A DNA stretch of 64,000 nt from assembly GCA_910586585.1 (NCBI GenBank), contig CAJUKA010000006.1:1-64000 (forward strand), written 5' to 3'. The position numbers were made by a program, and so were the translations under genes. Below the pieces are notes generated by a model, which had not been told where the DNA came from, searched no databases, and worked only from the letters and a program-made list of their open reading frames with translations. Origin of the DNA: an uncultured Lachnospiraceae bacterium (GTDB lineage Bacteria; Bacillota; Clostridia; Lachnospirales; Lachnospiraceae). Of the stretch, positions 29,006-37,847 are shown in pieces (the stretch's first letter is position 1; each line of letters begins with the position of its first letter).

Positions 29006-29680
29006 ATGAAATCAATCTTAATTATTGGAATGGGACGGTTCGGGCATCATCTGGCTCAGAATTTTCTGGAGCATGAACATGATGTGATGATTGTGGACGA
29101 GAATGAAGAAAAGCTGGAGGATATGGTTCCTTATGCCACAAGCACGAGAATTGGTGACTGTACGAAGGAAGAAGTACTCAAAAGTATTGGAATACGAAAT
29201 TTTGACGTGGTGTTTGTCTGCATTGGAACGAATTTCCAAAGCAGCCTTGAGATTACAAGCTTAGTGAAAGAAATGGGTGCAAAACGAGTGATCAGCAAGG
29301 CAACAAGAGACATTCAGGCAAAATTCCTGCTGCGCAATGGTGCAGATGAAGTGATTTATCCAGAGAAAGATATCGCAGAAAAATGGGCGGAGCGTTATAG
29401 TCTTGACAATATTTTTGACTATATTGATTTGCCGGGCGCTTTTGGAATTTATGAGATGCCGCCGCTGAAAGAATGGGTGGGAAAAAGCATTCGGGAGTCT
29501 GACATTGCAGCCAAATACAAAGTTTCGATTCTTGGCATCAAGAAACCAAATGAGGAAGAAATGCGCGTGATGCCAGGAGCAGACTATGTAATACGGGATA
29601 CTGATCATTTGATGGTAATGGCAGGAAATGAGGTTGCAGAGCGAATTCTGGAAGAGAATAGAAAGCGCTTTGTAAAATAA
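29006..29680 (+). CDS. ktrA: Potassium uptake regulatory subunit (RCK domain), KtrA/TrkA family
   Basis: This 224-residue cytosolic gating subunit has an N-terminal Rossmann RCK_N domain (IIGMGRFGHHLAQ nucleotide loop, then VDENEEKLEDM and RIGDCTKEE). An RCK_C domain covers about residues 140-220 (VGKSIRESDIAAKYKVSILGIKK). It binds ATP/ADP in KtrA relatives, and c-di-AMP binding to RCK_C is known in Firmicutes. GGAAGGAG precedes the ATG. It is cotranscribed with ktrB. Confidence 0.93.
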   Translation: MKSILIIGMGRFGHHLAQNFLEHEHDVMIVDENEEKLEDMVPYATSTRIGDCTKEEVLKSIGIRNFDVVFVCIGTNFQSSLEITSLVKEMGAKRVISKATRDIQAKFLLRNGADEVIYPEKDIAEKWAERYSLDNIFDYIDLPGAFGIYEMPPLKEWVGKSIRESDIAAKYKVSILGIKKPNEEEMRVMPGADYVIRDTDHLMVMAGNEVAERILEENRKRFVK

Positions 29681-29702
29681 AACATATACGGAGGTATGGT
29701 AT

Positions 29703-30524
29703 ATGATATCAAGTGTTTCCAACAGTAAAGTAAAAAGGCTGGTGTTGCTTGTGAGAAAAGCAAAGCACCGAAAGGAGGAAGGTGTTTTTGTGATTGAAGG
29801 CGTCAGGATGTTTTTGGAGGCGCCGCCAGATTGGATAAGAGAGGTATATGTCTCAGAGAGCTTTTTGAAGAAGTATGAGAAAGAGACTGATATACAGATA
29901 AAAGAAGCGTTAGGCAGGCGGCGCTATGAAGTGCTTGCAGATGGGATTTTCAATAAGGTTTCTGATACGCAGACACCCCAGGGAGTGCTTTGTGTGCTTT
30001 CTATGCCCACGTATACACTAGAAAACAGTATCGAGGAATGGATGGATTCTAAAGAAAAGACTCCCTTGATTATGCTGCTTGAAGATTTGCAGGACCCTGG
30101 GAACTTGGGAACCATTGTGCGCACCAGTGAAGGGGCAGGTGTCAGCGGCATTGTGATGACAAGCAAAACAGCGGATATTTTTAATCCCAAGGTTATCCGT
30201 TCTACGATGGGGTCAATTTACAGAGTGCCATTTTTTATTGTAGAGGAACTAGCGGAGACAATCAGCTTGCTGCAGAAGAGGCACATTGGCGTGTATGCAG
30301 CACATCTCGACGACAGCGTAGACTATGACCGACCAGATTATACACAGCCAACCGCTTTTTTGATTGGAAACGAATCGTCAGGACTAAAGCAGCAAACAGC
30401 AAAGTGTGCGACACAATATATCAAAATACCAATGCAGGGACAGGTCGAGTCTCTAAATGCTGCAATTGCTGCTTCTGTTTTGATGTATGAGGCTGCCAGG
30501 CAGCGCAGGACTCAGAACATATAA
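29703..30524 (+). CDS. TrmH/SpoU-family RNA 2'-O-methyltransferase
   Basis: This 273-residue SAM-dependent methyltransferase of the trefoil-knot SPOUT class has an N-terminal substrate-binding part (VKRLVLLVRKAKHRKEEGVFVIEGVRM). The knot domain carries DPGNLGTIVRTSEGAGVSG, LIGNESSGL and IPMQGQVESLNAAIAASVLMYE, the three SpoU motifs. It probably methylates rRNA, as RlmB-like paralogues do; the exact nucleotide cannot be assigned. GGAGG lies before the ATG. It is 22 nt downstream of ktrA and may be read through from it. Confidence 0.93.
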   Translation: MISSVSNSKVKRLVLLVRKAKHRKEEGVFVIEGVRMFLEAPPDWIREVYVSESFLKKYEKETDIQIKEALGRRRYEVLADGIFNKVSDTQTPQGVLCVLSMPTYTLENSIEEWMDSKEKTPLIMLLEDLQDPGNLGTIVRTSEGAGVSGIVMTSKTADIFNPKVIRSTMGSIYRVPFFIVEELAETISLLQKRHIGVYAAHLDDSVDYDRPDYTQPTAFLIGNESSGLKQQTAKCATQYIKIPMQGQVESLNAAIAASVLMYEAARQRRTQNI

Positions 30525-30583
30525 TAAAGAAAGAAAAAACAAAGAGGCAGAGCAGTTTGCTGCGATGACATGGAGGATTATTT

Positions 30584-31378
30584 ATGAAAATAGGTTTTAT
30601 CGGACTTGGAAATATGGCTTCTGCTATGATTGGTGGGATTCTTGGAGCTGGCCTTTGTGTACCAGAAGATATTATCGGTTCTTCTAAGACACAGCATACA
30701 GCAAATAAAATATCAGAAAAATTTGGAATTTCTGCGGGAACAGATAATATAGAAACTGCAAAGCGTGCGGATGTGATTGTGCTTGCTGTAAAACCAATAT
30801 TTTTTTCAGAAGTGATAGAGCAGATCAAGGATATTGTGGATGAGAGCAAACTTGTGATATCAATCGCAGCAGGAAAATCTATCGCACAGATAGAGCAAGC
30901 GTTTGGCAAAAAGCTTCGTATTGTCCGTTGTATGCCCAATACGCCAGCCATGGTGGGAGAGGGAACCACTTGCATTTGCCTGCAGGAAGACACAGACAAG
31001 GCAGATGAAGAGCTGGTGCTTGAGATGATGAACAGCTTTGGAAAAGCCAGTATTTTGCCAGAACGCCTGATGGACGCGTTTATTGGGGTAGCAGGAAGCG
31101 CACCGGCTTATGTTTTTATTTTTATTGAAGCGATGGCAGATGCAGCAGTTCAGGCAGGGATGCCAAGAAAGCAGGCGTATGAGCTGGCAGCACAGACTGT
31201 TCTTGGCAGTGCAAAGCTGGCGCTTGAGACAGGAATGCATCCAGGCGCATTAAAAGATATGGTATGCTCCCCCGGCGGGACAACGATAGAAGCCGTGAAG
31301 GTTTTAGAAGAAAAAGGATTTCGCGCGGCGGTTATGGACGCCGTGGAAGCATGTGTTGAGAAATCAAAAAATATGTAA
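30584..31378 (+). CDS. proC: Pyrroline-5-carboxylate reductase
   Basis: It catalyses the last step of proline synthesis, reducing pyrroline-5-carboxylate with NAD(P)H. The 264-residue length is canonical. The dinucleotide loop GFIGLGNMASAMIGG opens the protein. VLAVKP, RCMPNTPAMVGEG and the C-terminal signature DMVCSPGGTTIEA with GFRAAVMDAVEA are present. A TGGAGG site precedes the ATG. It faces the minus-strand Imm1-like gene with only 8 nt between stops. Confidence 0.97.
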   Translation: MKIGFIGLGNMASAMIGGILGAGLCVPEDIIGSSKTQHTANKISEKFGISAGTDNIETAKRADVIVLAVKPIFFSEVIEQIKDIVDESKLVISIAAGKSIAQIEQAFGKKLRIVRCMPNTPAMVGEGTTCICLQEDTDKADEELVLEMMNSFGKASILPERLMDAFIGVAGSAPAYVFIFIEAMADAAVQAGMPRKQAYELAAQTVLGSAKLALETGMHPGALKDMVCSPGGTTIEAVKVLEEKGFRAAVMDAVEACVEKSKNM

Positions 31379-31386
31379 TAATTCGC

Positions 31387-31740
31387 TTAATCATTCAAGG
31401 AAACGCCGTCATTGGAATCATTGTGCCACGTGATAAACTTTGGCGGCTTTTTACTTTTTTCAAAGTATTCAAGGGCTTCCATGACCTGTTGTACAGGAAG
31501 GATAAAAGACATTGGATAATAGTCAAGCTGCCCGTTAGATAACAGAAAATCCATCATTTCGCCGTCATCTGTATCTGGATAATCTGGATTCCTAGAACTG
31601 AATCCCGCATCACATTGTCCGCGCAGATACATCAGCCAGCCAAAATCACCATGAATTAATCCCATCATTGAAGGCCCATCGCCATCTTCATCGGTATCAA
31701 TCCAAATTTCTTTATAAGGTCCGTTTTCCCAAATTTCCAT
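31387..31740 (-). CDS. Imm1-like orphan immunity protein
   Basis: This 117-residue acidic protein has no signal peptide. The N-terminus WENGPYKEIWIDTDEDGDGP and the C-terminal SFILPVQQVMEALEYFEKSKKPPKFITWHND match the layout of Imm1-type immunity proteins. In that family a hydrophobic LPxxxAxEALxxF helix is followed by a P..I.W strand. The assignment is by eye and moderate. Such proteins normally protect against a polymorphic toxin encoded next door. No toxin is adjacent here, so it would be an orphan. GGAGG lies just before the ATG on the minus strand. Confidence 0.6.
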   Translation of the reverse strand: MEIWENGPYKEIWIDTDEDGDGPSMMGLIHGDFGWLMYLRGQCDAGFSSRNPDYPDTDDGEMMDFLLSNGQLDYYPMSFILPVQQVMEALEYFEKSKKPPKFITWHNDSNDGVSLND

Positions 31741-32085
31741 AATGCTCCTCCATTTTTTTGTTTTCTTTATTTTAACACGATTGGAAATATATGCAAGTGC
31801 AATGCCAAAGGCGTGTCTGCTGGACTACTTGAATCGTTATTATTGATGGTAAATTGCTGTTATAAGCGGCTTTTTGGCACCAATATCAGTCATAAAAATG
31901 TAGTCAGCTTTAAATAACGGGGGTTACGACTTGACAAGTTGAGAACTCTTTGCTATATTAAAATCGTAACAGGTGTTAATATTTATGTAACATTTGTTGC
32001 AAAAACGTAAAACTAATAATATATTTTGTCACAAAAGATAAAACATTACGATACAAATAAAGTAAGAAAAGAAATGGAGTAAATC
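31741..32085. other. 345-bp divergent intergenic region with a strong plus-strand promoter
   Basis: The region separates the minus-strand Imm1-like gene from the hydrolase gene. It contains a near-consensus promoter at 31931-31959 and a 120-nt AT-rich leader after it. No conserved RNA or ORF was recognised. Confidence 0.6.
31931..31959 (+). promoter_or_regulatory. Sigma-A promoter of the SleB-type hydrolase gene
   Basis: TTGACA (31931-31936), a 17-nt spacer and TATATT (31954-31959). Transcription would begin about 120 nt before the start codon. Confidence 0.8.
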
Positions 32086-33423
32086 ATGAAGACAAATTGT
32101 AAAAAGTGGAAACATCTGCTGTTTATCACAGCAGCCGCTATCACATTTGCATCAATCCCATTCTATACGCTGGCGGCTGACGCCAACACAAAGGAACTGG
32201 ATGGTACAGACAAAAAGCAGGAAGCCACATCAGACAAGATGGATTCAGAGGAAGACCCAGTTACCACAGCAGGCGCGGCAGATTTATTAGATGCAGAAAT
32301 TACGGCGGAAGAGGAAGCGCTTGTGGACAACAGCCTGGAACAGGCAGAAGAACAAAAGCCGGAAACAGCCGAAGTAACACTTGCAATGGCTATACCCGAT
32401 CAGGCAGACCAAGTCAAGACAGAAGAAAAGCCGATGCTGACAGCAGGCGCAGCAAATTTACTCGATGCAGAAATTATTTTGGAAGAGGAAGAGGCTGCAA
32501 CATTAATGCAGGGCAGGACAGCGCAGGCAGAAAAACAAGAGCCGGAAGTATTGGAATCAACGCTTGTTATGGCGAAAGTCAACCAGTATGTCAATATCAG
32601 ACAGGATGCCGATCAGGATTCAGAGAAGGTTGGCGTACTTTACAAGGATTGCGGCGGTGAAATTGTAGAGAAAAATCAGGAATGGACAAAGATTACATCC
32701 GGAGATGTTACAGGATGGATAAAAAATGAATACCTCTGCTATGGTGATGAAGCAGAAGAACTTGCAAAGGATGTTGGTCATTTGACAGCATATTCGGGGA
32801 CAGAAACGCTGCGTGTCAGAAAAGAAGCAAGCATGGAGTCCGGAGTCCTTGGACTACTTGCAAACGGGGAAGCTGTTGAGGCAATTGCTGAGGAAGGCGA
32901 CTGGGTCAGTGTCAGCTATGAAGGGACAATGGGCTATGTGGCAGCAGAATATGTCAATATCAAATTTGATATTGACACAGCAGAATCAATGGAGTCTATC
33001 CGTGCGAAAGAAGAAGCAGAACGAGCAAGAGCGGCAGCAGAGGCTGAGGCAAAGAGAAATGCGCAAAAAGAAGCTGTGATGACATCTGCATCAGAGCTTG
33101 ACATACTTGCAGCGCTTATTCAGTGCGAAGCTGGCGGTGAGCCGTATGAAGGCCAGGTTGCAGTAGGTTCTGTTGTTATGAATCGTGTGCGTTCTGGCGG
33201 CTATCCTAATAGTATAACAGAAGTTATTTATGCTTCCGGACAGTTTGTACCAGCAGCAAAGGGACGTATGGAGTCCTTGATACTGACAGGCAATATCAGG
33301 TCATCTTGTGTACAGGCGGCACAGGAGGTTATCAATGGAAGATGCAACGTTGGTGATGCCCTTCACTTTAGAAGAGCTGGAAACAGAGAGGGCCTAATTA
33401 TTGGCAACCATGTATTTTATTAA
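32086..33423 (+). CDS. Secreted SleB-type cell-wall hydrolase with SH3 domains
   Basis: This 445-residue exported protein has an N-terminal signal peptide (KKWKHLLFITAAAITFA, likely cleaved after LAADA). A low-complexity acidic linker of about 110 residues follows, with two diverged repeats beginning TTAGAADLLDAEI and LTAGAANLLDAEI. Two bacterial SH3 domains come next (about 165-220, VNQYVNIRQDADQDSEKVG; about 230-290, TETLRVRKEASMESG). A short Ala/Glu/Arg coiled coil leads to the C-terminal SleB/Hydrolase_2 domain (LAALIQCEAGGEPYEGQVAVGSVVMNRV), whose catalytic Glu is likely that in CEAGGE. Such enzymes cut peptidoglycan glycan strands. The SH3 domains suggest wall binding; a spore role is possible but not shown. 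Confidence 0.93.
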   Translation: MKTNCKKWKHLLFITAAAITFASIPFYTLAADANTKELDGTDKKQEATSDKMDSEEDPVTTAGAADLLDAEITAEEEALVDNSLEQAEEQKPETAEVTLAMAIPDQADQVKTEEKPMLTAGAANLLDAEIILEEEEAATLMQGRTAQAEKQEPEVLESTLVMAKVNQYVNIRQDADQDSEKVGVLYKDCGGEIVEKNQEWTKITSGDVTGWIKNEYLCYGDEAEELAKDVGHLTAYSGTETLRVRKEASMESGVLGLLANGEAVEAIAEEGDWVSVSYEGTMGYVAAEYVNIKFDIDTAESMESIRAKEEAERARAAAEAEAKRNAQKEAVMTSASELDILAALIQCEAGGEPYEGQVAVGSVVMNRVRSGGYPNSITEVIYASGQFVPAAKGRMESLILTGNIRSSCVQAAQEVINGRCNVGDALHFRRAGNREGLIIGNHVFY

Positions 33424-33466
33424 GAATCGCATAACGCAACAGATGTAATTTTATAAAGATACAACA

Positions 33467-33499
33467 AAAAAATTGGGCGCAGAAGCGCTCGATTTTTTT
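33467..33499 (+). terminator. Hydrolase gene terminator (GGGCGC/GCGCTC family)
   Basis: AAATTGGGCGC, the loop AGAA and GCGCTCGATTT are followed by a T7 run. It lies about 45 nt after the stop codon. Confidence 0.9.
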
Positions 33500-33594
33500 G
33501 GTTGCCCCATTTGTGGAATTGTAGTAAAATGTGGGTATTATTTGAGAAAACAAAATAAGATAAAAATTTTGACGATTCAGAATGGAGGATAAAA

Positions 33595-34584
33595 ATGGAT
33601 TTAAAAGGACGCAGTTTTTTGACACTGAAGGATTTCACACCAAAAGAGATAGAATATCTGGTTGATTTGGCGGCTGAATATAAGGACAAGAAAAAGAAAG
33701 GCATCCCTCATGATACGCTTCGCGGAAAAAATATTGCCCTTATTTTTGAAAAGACAAGCACGCGCACAAGATGTTCTTTTGAGGTGGCAGCACATGACCT
33801 TGGCATAGGGACAACTTATCTTGAGCCCTCTGGGTCCCAGATCGGAAAAAAGGAATCTATCGCAGATACAGCAAGAGTGCTGGGTAGAATGTATGAAGGA
33901 ATAGAATATCGTGGATTTGAGCAGGCTATTGTGGAAGACCTTGCCAAATATTCCAAAGTTCCAGTATGGAATGGCCTTACAAATGAATATCATCCAACAC
34001 AGATGCTTGCGGACTTATTAACGATTCGGGAACATTTTGGCTATCTGAAAGGCATAAAGCTTACATATATGGGAGATGCGCGTTACAATATGGGCAATTC
34101 CCTGATGATAGTATGTGCAAAGCTTGGTATGCACTTTACAGCATGTACCGCAAAAGAATATTTTCCTGAAGAGGCGCTTGTTGCAGAGTGTCAGGAATAT
34201 GCAAAAGAGTCAGGTGCTTCTATCACACTGACAGAAGATGTAGATGCGGGTACAAAAGATGTGGATGTGATTTATACAGATGTTTGGGTTTCCATGGGAG
34301 AGCCGGATGAAGTATGGGCAGAGCGTATCAAGGCGCTTTCTCCGTATAAGGTAACAAAGCAAGTGATGGAGAATGCAGGAGAACATGCTGTTTTTCTTCA
34401 TTGTCTGCCGGCATTTCATGATTTAAAAACAAAAATAGGCAAGGAGCAGGGAGAAAAGTATGGATTCACCGAACTAGAAGTTACAGACGAGGTTTTTGAA
34501 TCCGAGAACTCGCTTGTATTTGAGGAGGCAGAGAATAGAATGCATACTATCAAAGCGGTGATAGCTGCGACGCTTGGCGCATAA
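33595..34584 (+). CDS. argF: Ornithine carbamoyltransferase
   Basis: It converts ornithine and carbamoyl phosphate to citrulline. The 329-residue protein has the carbamoyl-phosphate motif EKTSTRTRCSFEVAA at about residue 52, the HPTQMLADLLT motif, and the ornithine-loop signature FLHCLPAFHD near residue 268. That signature separates it from aspartate and other transcarbamylases. The gene is preceded by GGAGG. No other arg genes are adjacent, so anabolic (argF) versus catabolic (arcB) use cannot be decided from context. Confidence 0.94.
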   Translation: MDLKGRSFLTLKDFTPKEIEYLVDLAAEYKDKKKKGIPHDTLRGKNIALIFEKTSTRTRCSFEVAAHDLGIGTTYLEPSGSQIGKKESIADTARVLGRMYEGIEYRGFEQAIVEDLAKYSKVPVWNGLTNEYHPTQMLADLLTIREHFGYLKGIKLTYMGDARYNMGNSLMIVCAKLGMHFTACTAKEYFPEEALVAECQEYAKESGASITLTEDVDAGTKDVDVIYTDVWVSMGEPDEVWAERIKALSPYKVTKQVMENAGEHAVFLHCLPAFHDLKTKIGKEQGEKYGFTELEVTDEVFESENSLVFEEAENRMHTIKAVIAATLGA

Positions 34585-34637
34585 ATCGTCTTAGATTTGT
34601 AGGATGTGTCAAAGACCGCACAGAAATGAGGAAAACG

Positions 34638-35633
34638 ATGAAACATGAGGAGATATTAAAAAAACTCCGAGATGCAGGAGATTATGTGAGTGGTCAGGAA
34701 CTTTGTGAATATTATGGCGTGTCGAGAACATCTGTTTGGAAAGCGATAAAACAGTTGGAAAAAGATGGGTATGTGATAGAAGCGCACAATAACAGGGGTT
34801 ATAAACTTGTGGAAGCTGATGACACGGAGGTATTTTCAAAGATAGAAATTGAGAGCTGCATGGATACCAAATGGATAGGCAGAAAACTTGTATTTCGCAA
34901 GGAGACAGGCTCAACAAACCTAGATGCCAAAGAACTTGCAGAAAAAGGGGAAAAATCCGGTGCGCTTGTTGTGGCAGACATGCAGACAGCCGGCCGCGGC
35001 AGGCGCGGCAGAGGCTGGGAGTCACCCGCAGGGAAGGACATCTATATGACGCTGATGCTCAGACCAGAGTGCAGACCGGAAAAAGCATCTGCACTGACTT
35101 TGGTGATGGGGATTGCCGTGGCAGAGGCGGTTTGTGAAGTGGTTTCGCAGCCATGCAAAATTAAGTGGCCCAATGATATTGTGATAAACAATAAAAAAAT
35201 CTGCGGCATTTTGACAGAAATGAGTGCAGAACCAGATATGATTCATTATGTGGTAACCGGGGTTGGTATTAATGTGAATCAAACAGAATTTGCGCCGGGC
35301 ATCAAAGACCATGCAACCTCACTGATTCTTGAAAAGGGAGAAAAAGTGAACCGTTCAAAATTGGTGGCGCGTGTCATGCACTATTTTGAAAAAAATTATC
35401 AAGTGTTTGAAGAAAGCTGGGATCTTAGAAAGCTAAAAGAAAAATATAACGCTTTATTGATTAATTATGGACAGGAAGTTCGTGTATTGGACCCAAAAGA
35501 ACCATATGATGGCATAGCGCATGGAATCAATGAAAAAGGGGAATTGATTGTTGAGAGAAAAAGCGACGGACAGACAATGCTTGTGTATGCGGGCGAGGTG
35601 TCTGTGCGCGGTGTGTATGGATATGCTGTGTGA
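34638..35633 (+). CDS. birA: Bifunctional biotin protein ligase / biotin operon repressor
   Basis: It attaches biotin to carboxylase carrier proteins and represses biotin genes when loaded with biotinyl-AMP. The start at 34638 is favoured over the ATG at 34626 because GAGGA lies 5 nt before it. The N-terminal helix-turn-helix is complete (EILKKLRDAGDYVSGQELCEYYGVSRTSVWKAIKQLEKDGY). The catalytic part has TGSTNLDAKELAE, AGRGRRGRGWESP and KWPNDIVINNKKICGILTE. The C-terminal SH3-like domain ends at VSVRGVYGY. No biotin-synthesis genes are in the window. Confidence 0.95.
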   Translation: MKHEEILKKLRDAGDYVSGQELCEYYGVSRTSVWKAIKQLEKDGYVIEAHNNRGYKLVEADDTEVFSKIEIESCMDTKWIGRKLVFRKETGSTNLDAKELAEKGEKSGALVVADMQTAGRGRRGRGWESPAGKDIYMTLMLRPECRPEKASALTLVMGIAVAEAVCEVVSQPCKIKWPNDIVINNKKICGILTEMSAEPDMIHYVVTGVGINVNQTEFAPGIKDHATSLILEKGEKVNRSKLVARVMHYFEKNYQVFEESWDLRKLKEKYNALLINYGQEVRVLDPKEPYDGIAHGINEKGELIVERKSDGQTMLVYAGEVSVRGVYGYAV

Positions 35634-35652
35634 AAAAATCGGAGGATGAAAG

Positions 35653-35988
35653 ATGCAGGAAAACAGTGGGCGTGTGGTGCTGTGCGGGGCAAATGCTTAT
35701 GAGCAGAAATATTATTTTAATGAGAAATTTAACAGGATTCCCGACGCTATCAAGGAGGAACTGCATATTATCTGTGTGCTGTTCACCGAAGAGGTGGGCG
35801 GAATTTTCACGATTGTATTGGAGGAAGACGGAAGCGTAAGTTTGGAGACGGACGCTTATGAAGAGGATATCTTGTATGATGAAATCAGCAGCGGGCTTCT
35901 TGTCAGAGAAATCAGAATGCAGAGACAGGAACTTTTGGAGGCGCTGAGCCTTTATTACAGGGTGTTTGTTCTGCAGGAGCAAGGTTAG
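35653..35988 (+). CDS. Small conserved protein, DUF6145-like
   Basis: This 111-residue cytoplasmic protein has no signal or membrane segment. It has a Cys/Asn-rich start (RVVLCGANAYEQKYYFNEKF), a central beta-type region (VGGIFTIVLEEDGSVSLET), and a helical end (RMQRQELLEALSLYYRVFV). I believe it corresponds to the DUF6145 family seen next to coaX in Lachnospiraceae, but I cannot verify this. GGAGG lies 10 nt before the ATG. The gene sits between birA and coaX with gaps of 19 and 24 nt, so it is likely in one operon with them. The function is unknown. Confidence 0.8.
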   Translation: MQENSGRVVLCGANAYEQKYYFNEKFNRIPDAIKEELHIICVLFTEEVGGIFTIVLEEDGSVSLETDAYEEDILYDEISSGLLVREIRMQRQELLEALSLYYRVFVLQEQG

Positions 35989-36012
35989 GAGCTGCCAGCG
36001 AGGAGGTTAGGT

Positions 36013-36783
36013 ATGTTTTTAGTAGTAGATGTTGGAAATACAAACATTACATTTGGTGTATATGACGGTAAGCAGCTTGTTACAACATTTCGCCTGATGG
36101 CAAAAACACAGAGGACTTCGGACGAATATGGGGTATTAATTACAGAGCTTTTGACCAAAAATAAAATAAAAACAGAGAAGATAGAAGGCTGTATTATAGC
36201 AAGTGTGGTTCCCAATATCATGCATTCACTGACAGGGGGAATCAAGCGCTATGTGATTGAAAAATTAATGATTGTGGGAGCTGGCATCAAGACTGGAATC
36301 AGGATTGTGACGGAAAATCCAAAAGAAATAGGACCGGACAGAGTTGTAGATGCTGTTGCGGCATATGAGTTGTATGGCGGTCCGGTACTTGTTATGGATT
36401 TTGGTACAGCGACTACCTATGACCTTGTCAATGAACAGGGGTGTTTCTGCGCAGGAATCACCGCACCCGGCATCAGGACAGCAGCAAGAGCGTTGTGGCA
36501 GGATGCCGCCAAACTTCCAGAAATCGAAATCAAAAAGCCAGCGTCTATTCTGGCGCAGGAGACGATTTCTAGTATGCAGGCAGGGCTGGTATATGGACAA
36601 ATCGGGCAGACAGAATATATTGTAGAGCGCGTCCGAAAAGAATCGGGATATCAAAATCTCAAGGTGGTGGCGACAGGCGGCCTGGGACGGATTATTGCTG
36701 CGGAGACAGATGTGATACAGGAGTATAACAGTTCGTTAACGTTGGAGGGACTTCGGATTATTTATGAAAAAAACAGCAGATAG
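36013..36783 (+). CDS. coaX: Type III pantothenate kinase
   Basis: It phosphorylates pantothenate in the first step of coenzyme A synthesis. The 256-residue acetate/sugar-kinase fold protein opens with the phosphate motif VVDVGNTNITFGVYDG. GPDRVVDAVAAYELYGGP follows at about residue 110, then MDFGTATTYDLV and VVATGGLGRIIAAE near the end, all CoaX signatures. Type III enzymes need a monovalent cation and are not feedback-inhibited by CoA. GAGGAGG precedes the ATG. Its last 20 nt overlap dusB, so the two are cotranscribed. Confidence 0.96.
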   Translation: MFLVVDVGNTNITFGVYDGKQLVTTFRLMAKTQRTSDEYGVLITELLTKNKIKTEKIEGCIIASVVPNIMHSLTGGIKRYVIEKLMIVGAGIKTGIRIVTENPKEIGPDRVVDAVAAYELYGGPVLVMDFGTATTYDLVNEQGCFCAGITAPGIRTAARALWQDAAKLPEIEIKKPASILAQETISSMQAGLVYGQIGQTEYIVERVRKESGYQNLKVVATGGLGRIIAAETDVIQEYNSSLTLEGLRIIYEKNSR

Positions 36784-37756
36784 TAAGGGCGGCAGACGGT
36801 TAAAAATAGGGAATGTTGTACTTGAAAATAATATTATTCTTGCGCCGATGGCAGGTGTTACAGACCTGCCATTTCGTTTGATTTGCAAGGAGCAGGGAGC
36901 CGGACTTTTATGCATGGAAATGGTAAGCGCTAAAGCGGTTCATTTTCGGAATCAGAATACAGAGGCATTGATGGAGATTCACCCGTATGAATCTCCAGTT
37001 TCTTTGCAGATCTTTGGATCAGAACCAGAAATTATGGCGGAGACGGCAGCGTATATTGCGGATCGTCCATTTGCAGTGTTGGATATCAATATGGGGTGTC
37101 CGGTGCCCAAGGTGGTAAATAATCATGAGGGAAGTGCACTCATGAAAAATCCGAGGCTTGCGGGTGAAATTATCTATGCAGTGACACATGCAGTCAAAAA
37201 GCCTGTGACAGTGAAAATCCGAAAAGGCTTTGATGATTCGTGTATCAATGCAGTGGAGATTGCTAAGATTGCGGAACAAAATGGTGCGGCAGCAGTTGCG
37301 GTGCATGGCAGGACAAGAGAGCAGTATTATTCCGGAAAGGCAGACTGGGATATTATCAGGCAGGTAAAGGAGGCAGTGGGCATTCCGGTGATTGGCAATG
37401 GAGACGTGACAGATGCCATGTCAGCGGCCAAAATGTTTTCGGAGACGGGCTGCGATGGCATTATGATAGGTAGAGCGAGCCGCGGGAATCCATGGATTTT
37501 CCGTGAAATCAATCATTTTTTGGATACGGGAACGATACCAGAACGGCCAACGAAGCAGGAAGTCTGTGAGACTATTTTAAAACATGCCAGACTGCAGCTT
37601 CAATATAAAGGGGAGTATCTTGCAGTGCGTGAGATGAGAAAGCATGTGGCGTGGTATACAACAGGCTATCCACATTCCGCCAGACTCAGGCAGATGGTGA
37701 ATGAAATACAAACCATCGCAGCGCTTGAGAAAAGTATTATGGAGATATTTGCGTGA
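36764..37756 (+). CDS. dusB: tRNA-dihydrouridine synthase
   Basis: This 330-residue FMN enzyme reduces uridines in the tRNA D loop. Motifs are APMAGVTDLPFRL, INMGCPVPKVVNNHEGSALM with the catalytic Cys in NMGCP, VHGRTREQYYSGKADW, VIGNGDV and MIGRASRGNPWIF, in the usual barrel order. The subtype is called DusB from overall pattern. The start codon lies inside coaX (20-nt overlap), indicating translational coupling. A promoter for hypB lies directly after its stop. Confidence 0.94.
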   Translation: MKKTADSKGGRRLKIGNVVLENNIILAPMAGVTDLPFRLICKEQGAGLLCMEMVSAKAVHFRNQNTEALMEIHPYESPVSLQIFGSEPEIMAETAAYIADRPFAVLDINMGCPVPKVVNNHEGSALMKNPRLAGEIIYAVTHAVKKPVTVKIRKGFDDSCINAVEIAKIAEQNGAAAVAVHGRTREQYYSGKADWDIIRQVKEAVGIPVIGNGDVTDAMSAAKMFSETGCDGIMIGRASRGNPWIFREINHFLDTGTIPERPTKQEVCETILKHARLQLQYKGEYLAVREMRKHVAWYTTGYPHSARLRQMVNEIQTIAALEKSIMEIFA

Positions 37757-37776
37757 GGCAATAAGGGCGGTATTGA

Positions 37777-37805
37777 TTGACGCACTTGCTTTTCAATGAT
37801 AAAAT
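37777..37805 (+). promoter_or_regulatory. Sigma-A promoter upstream of hypB
   Basis: TTGACG (37777-37782), a 17-nt spacer and TAAAAT (37800-37805) lie 43 nt before the hypB start. This suggests the hypB-oxidoreductase-hypA-membrane gene block is its own transcription unit. Confidence 0.7.
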
Positions 37806-37847
37806 ATAAGTATAATTCTATTTTGGCATAGCCAGTGAGGTGCACCA

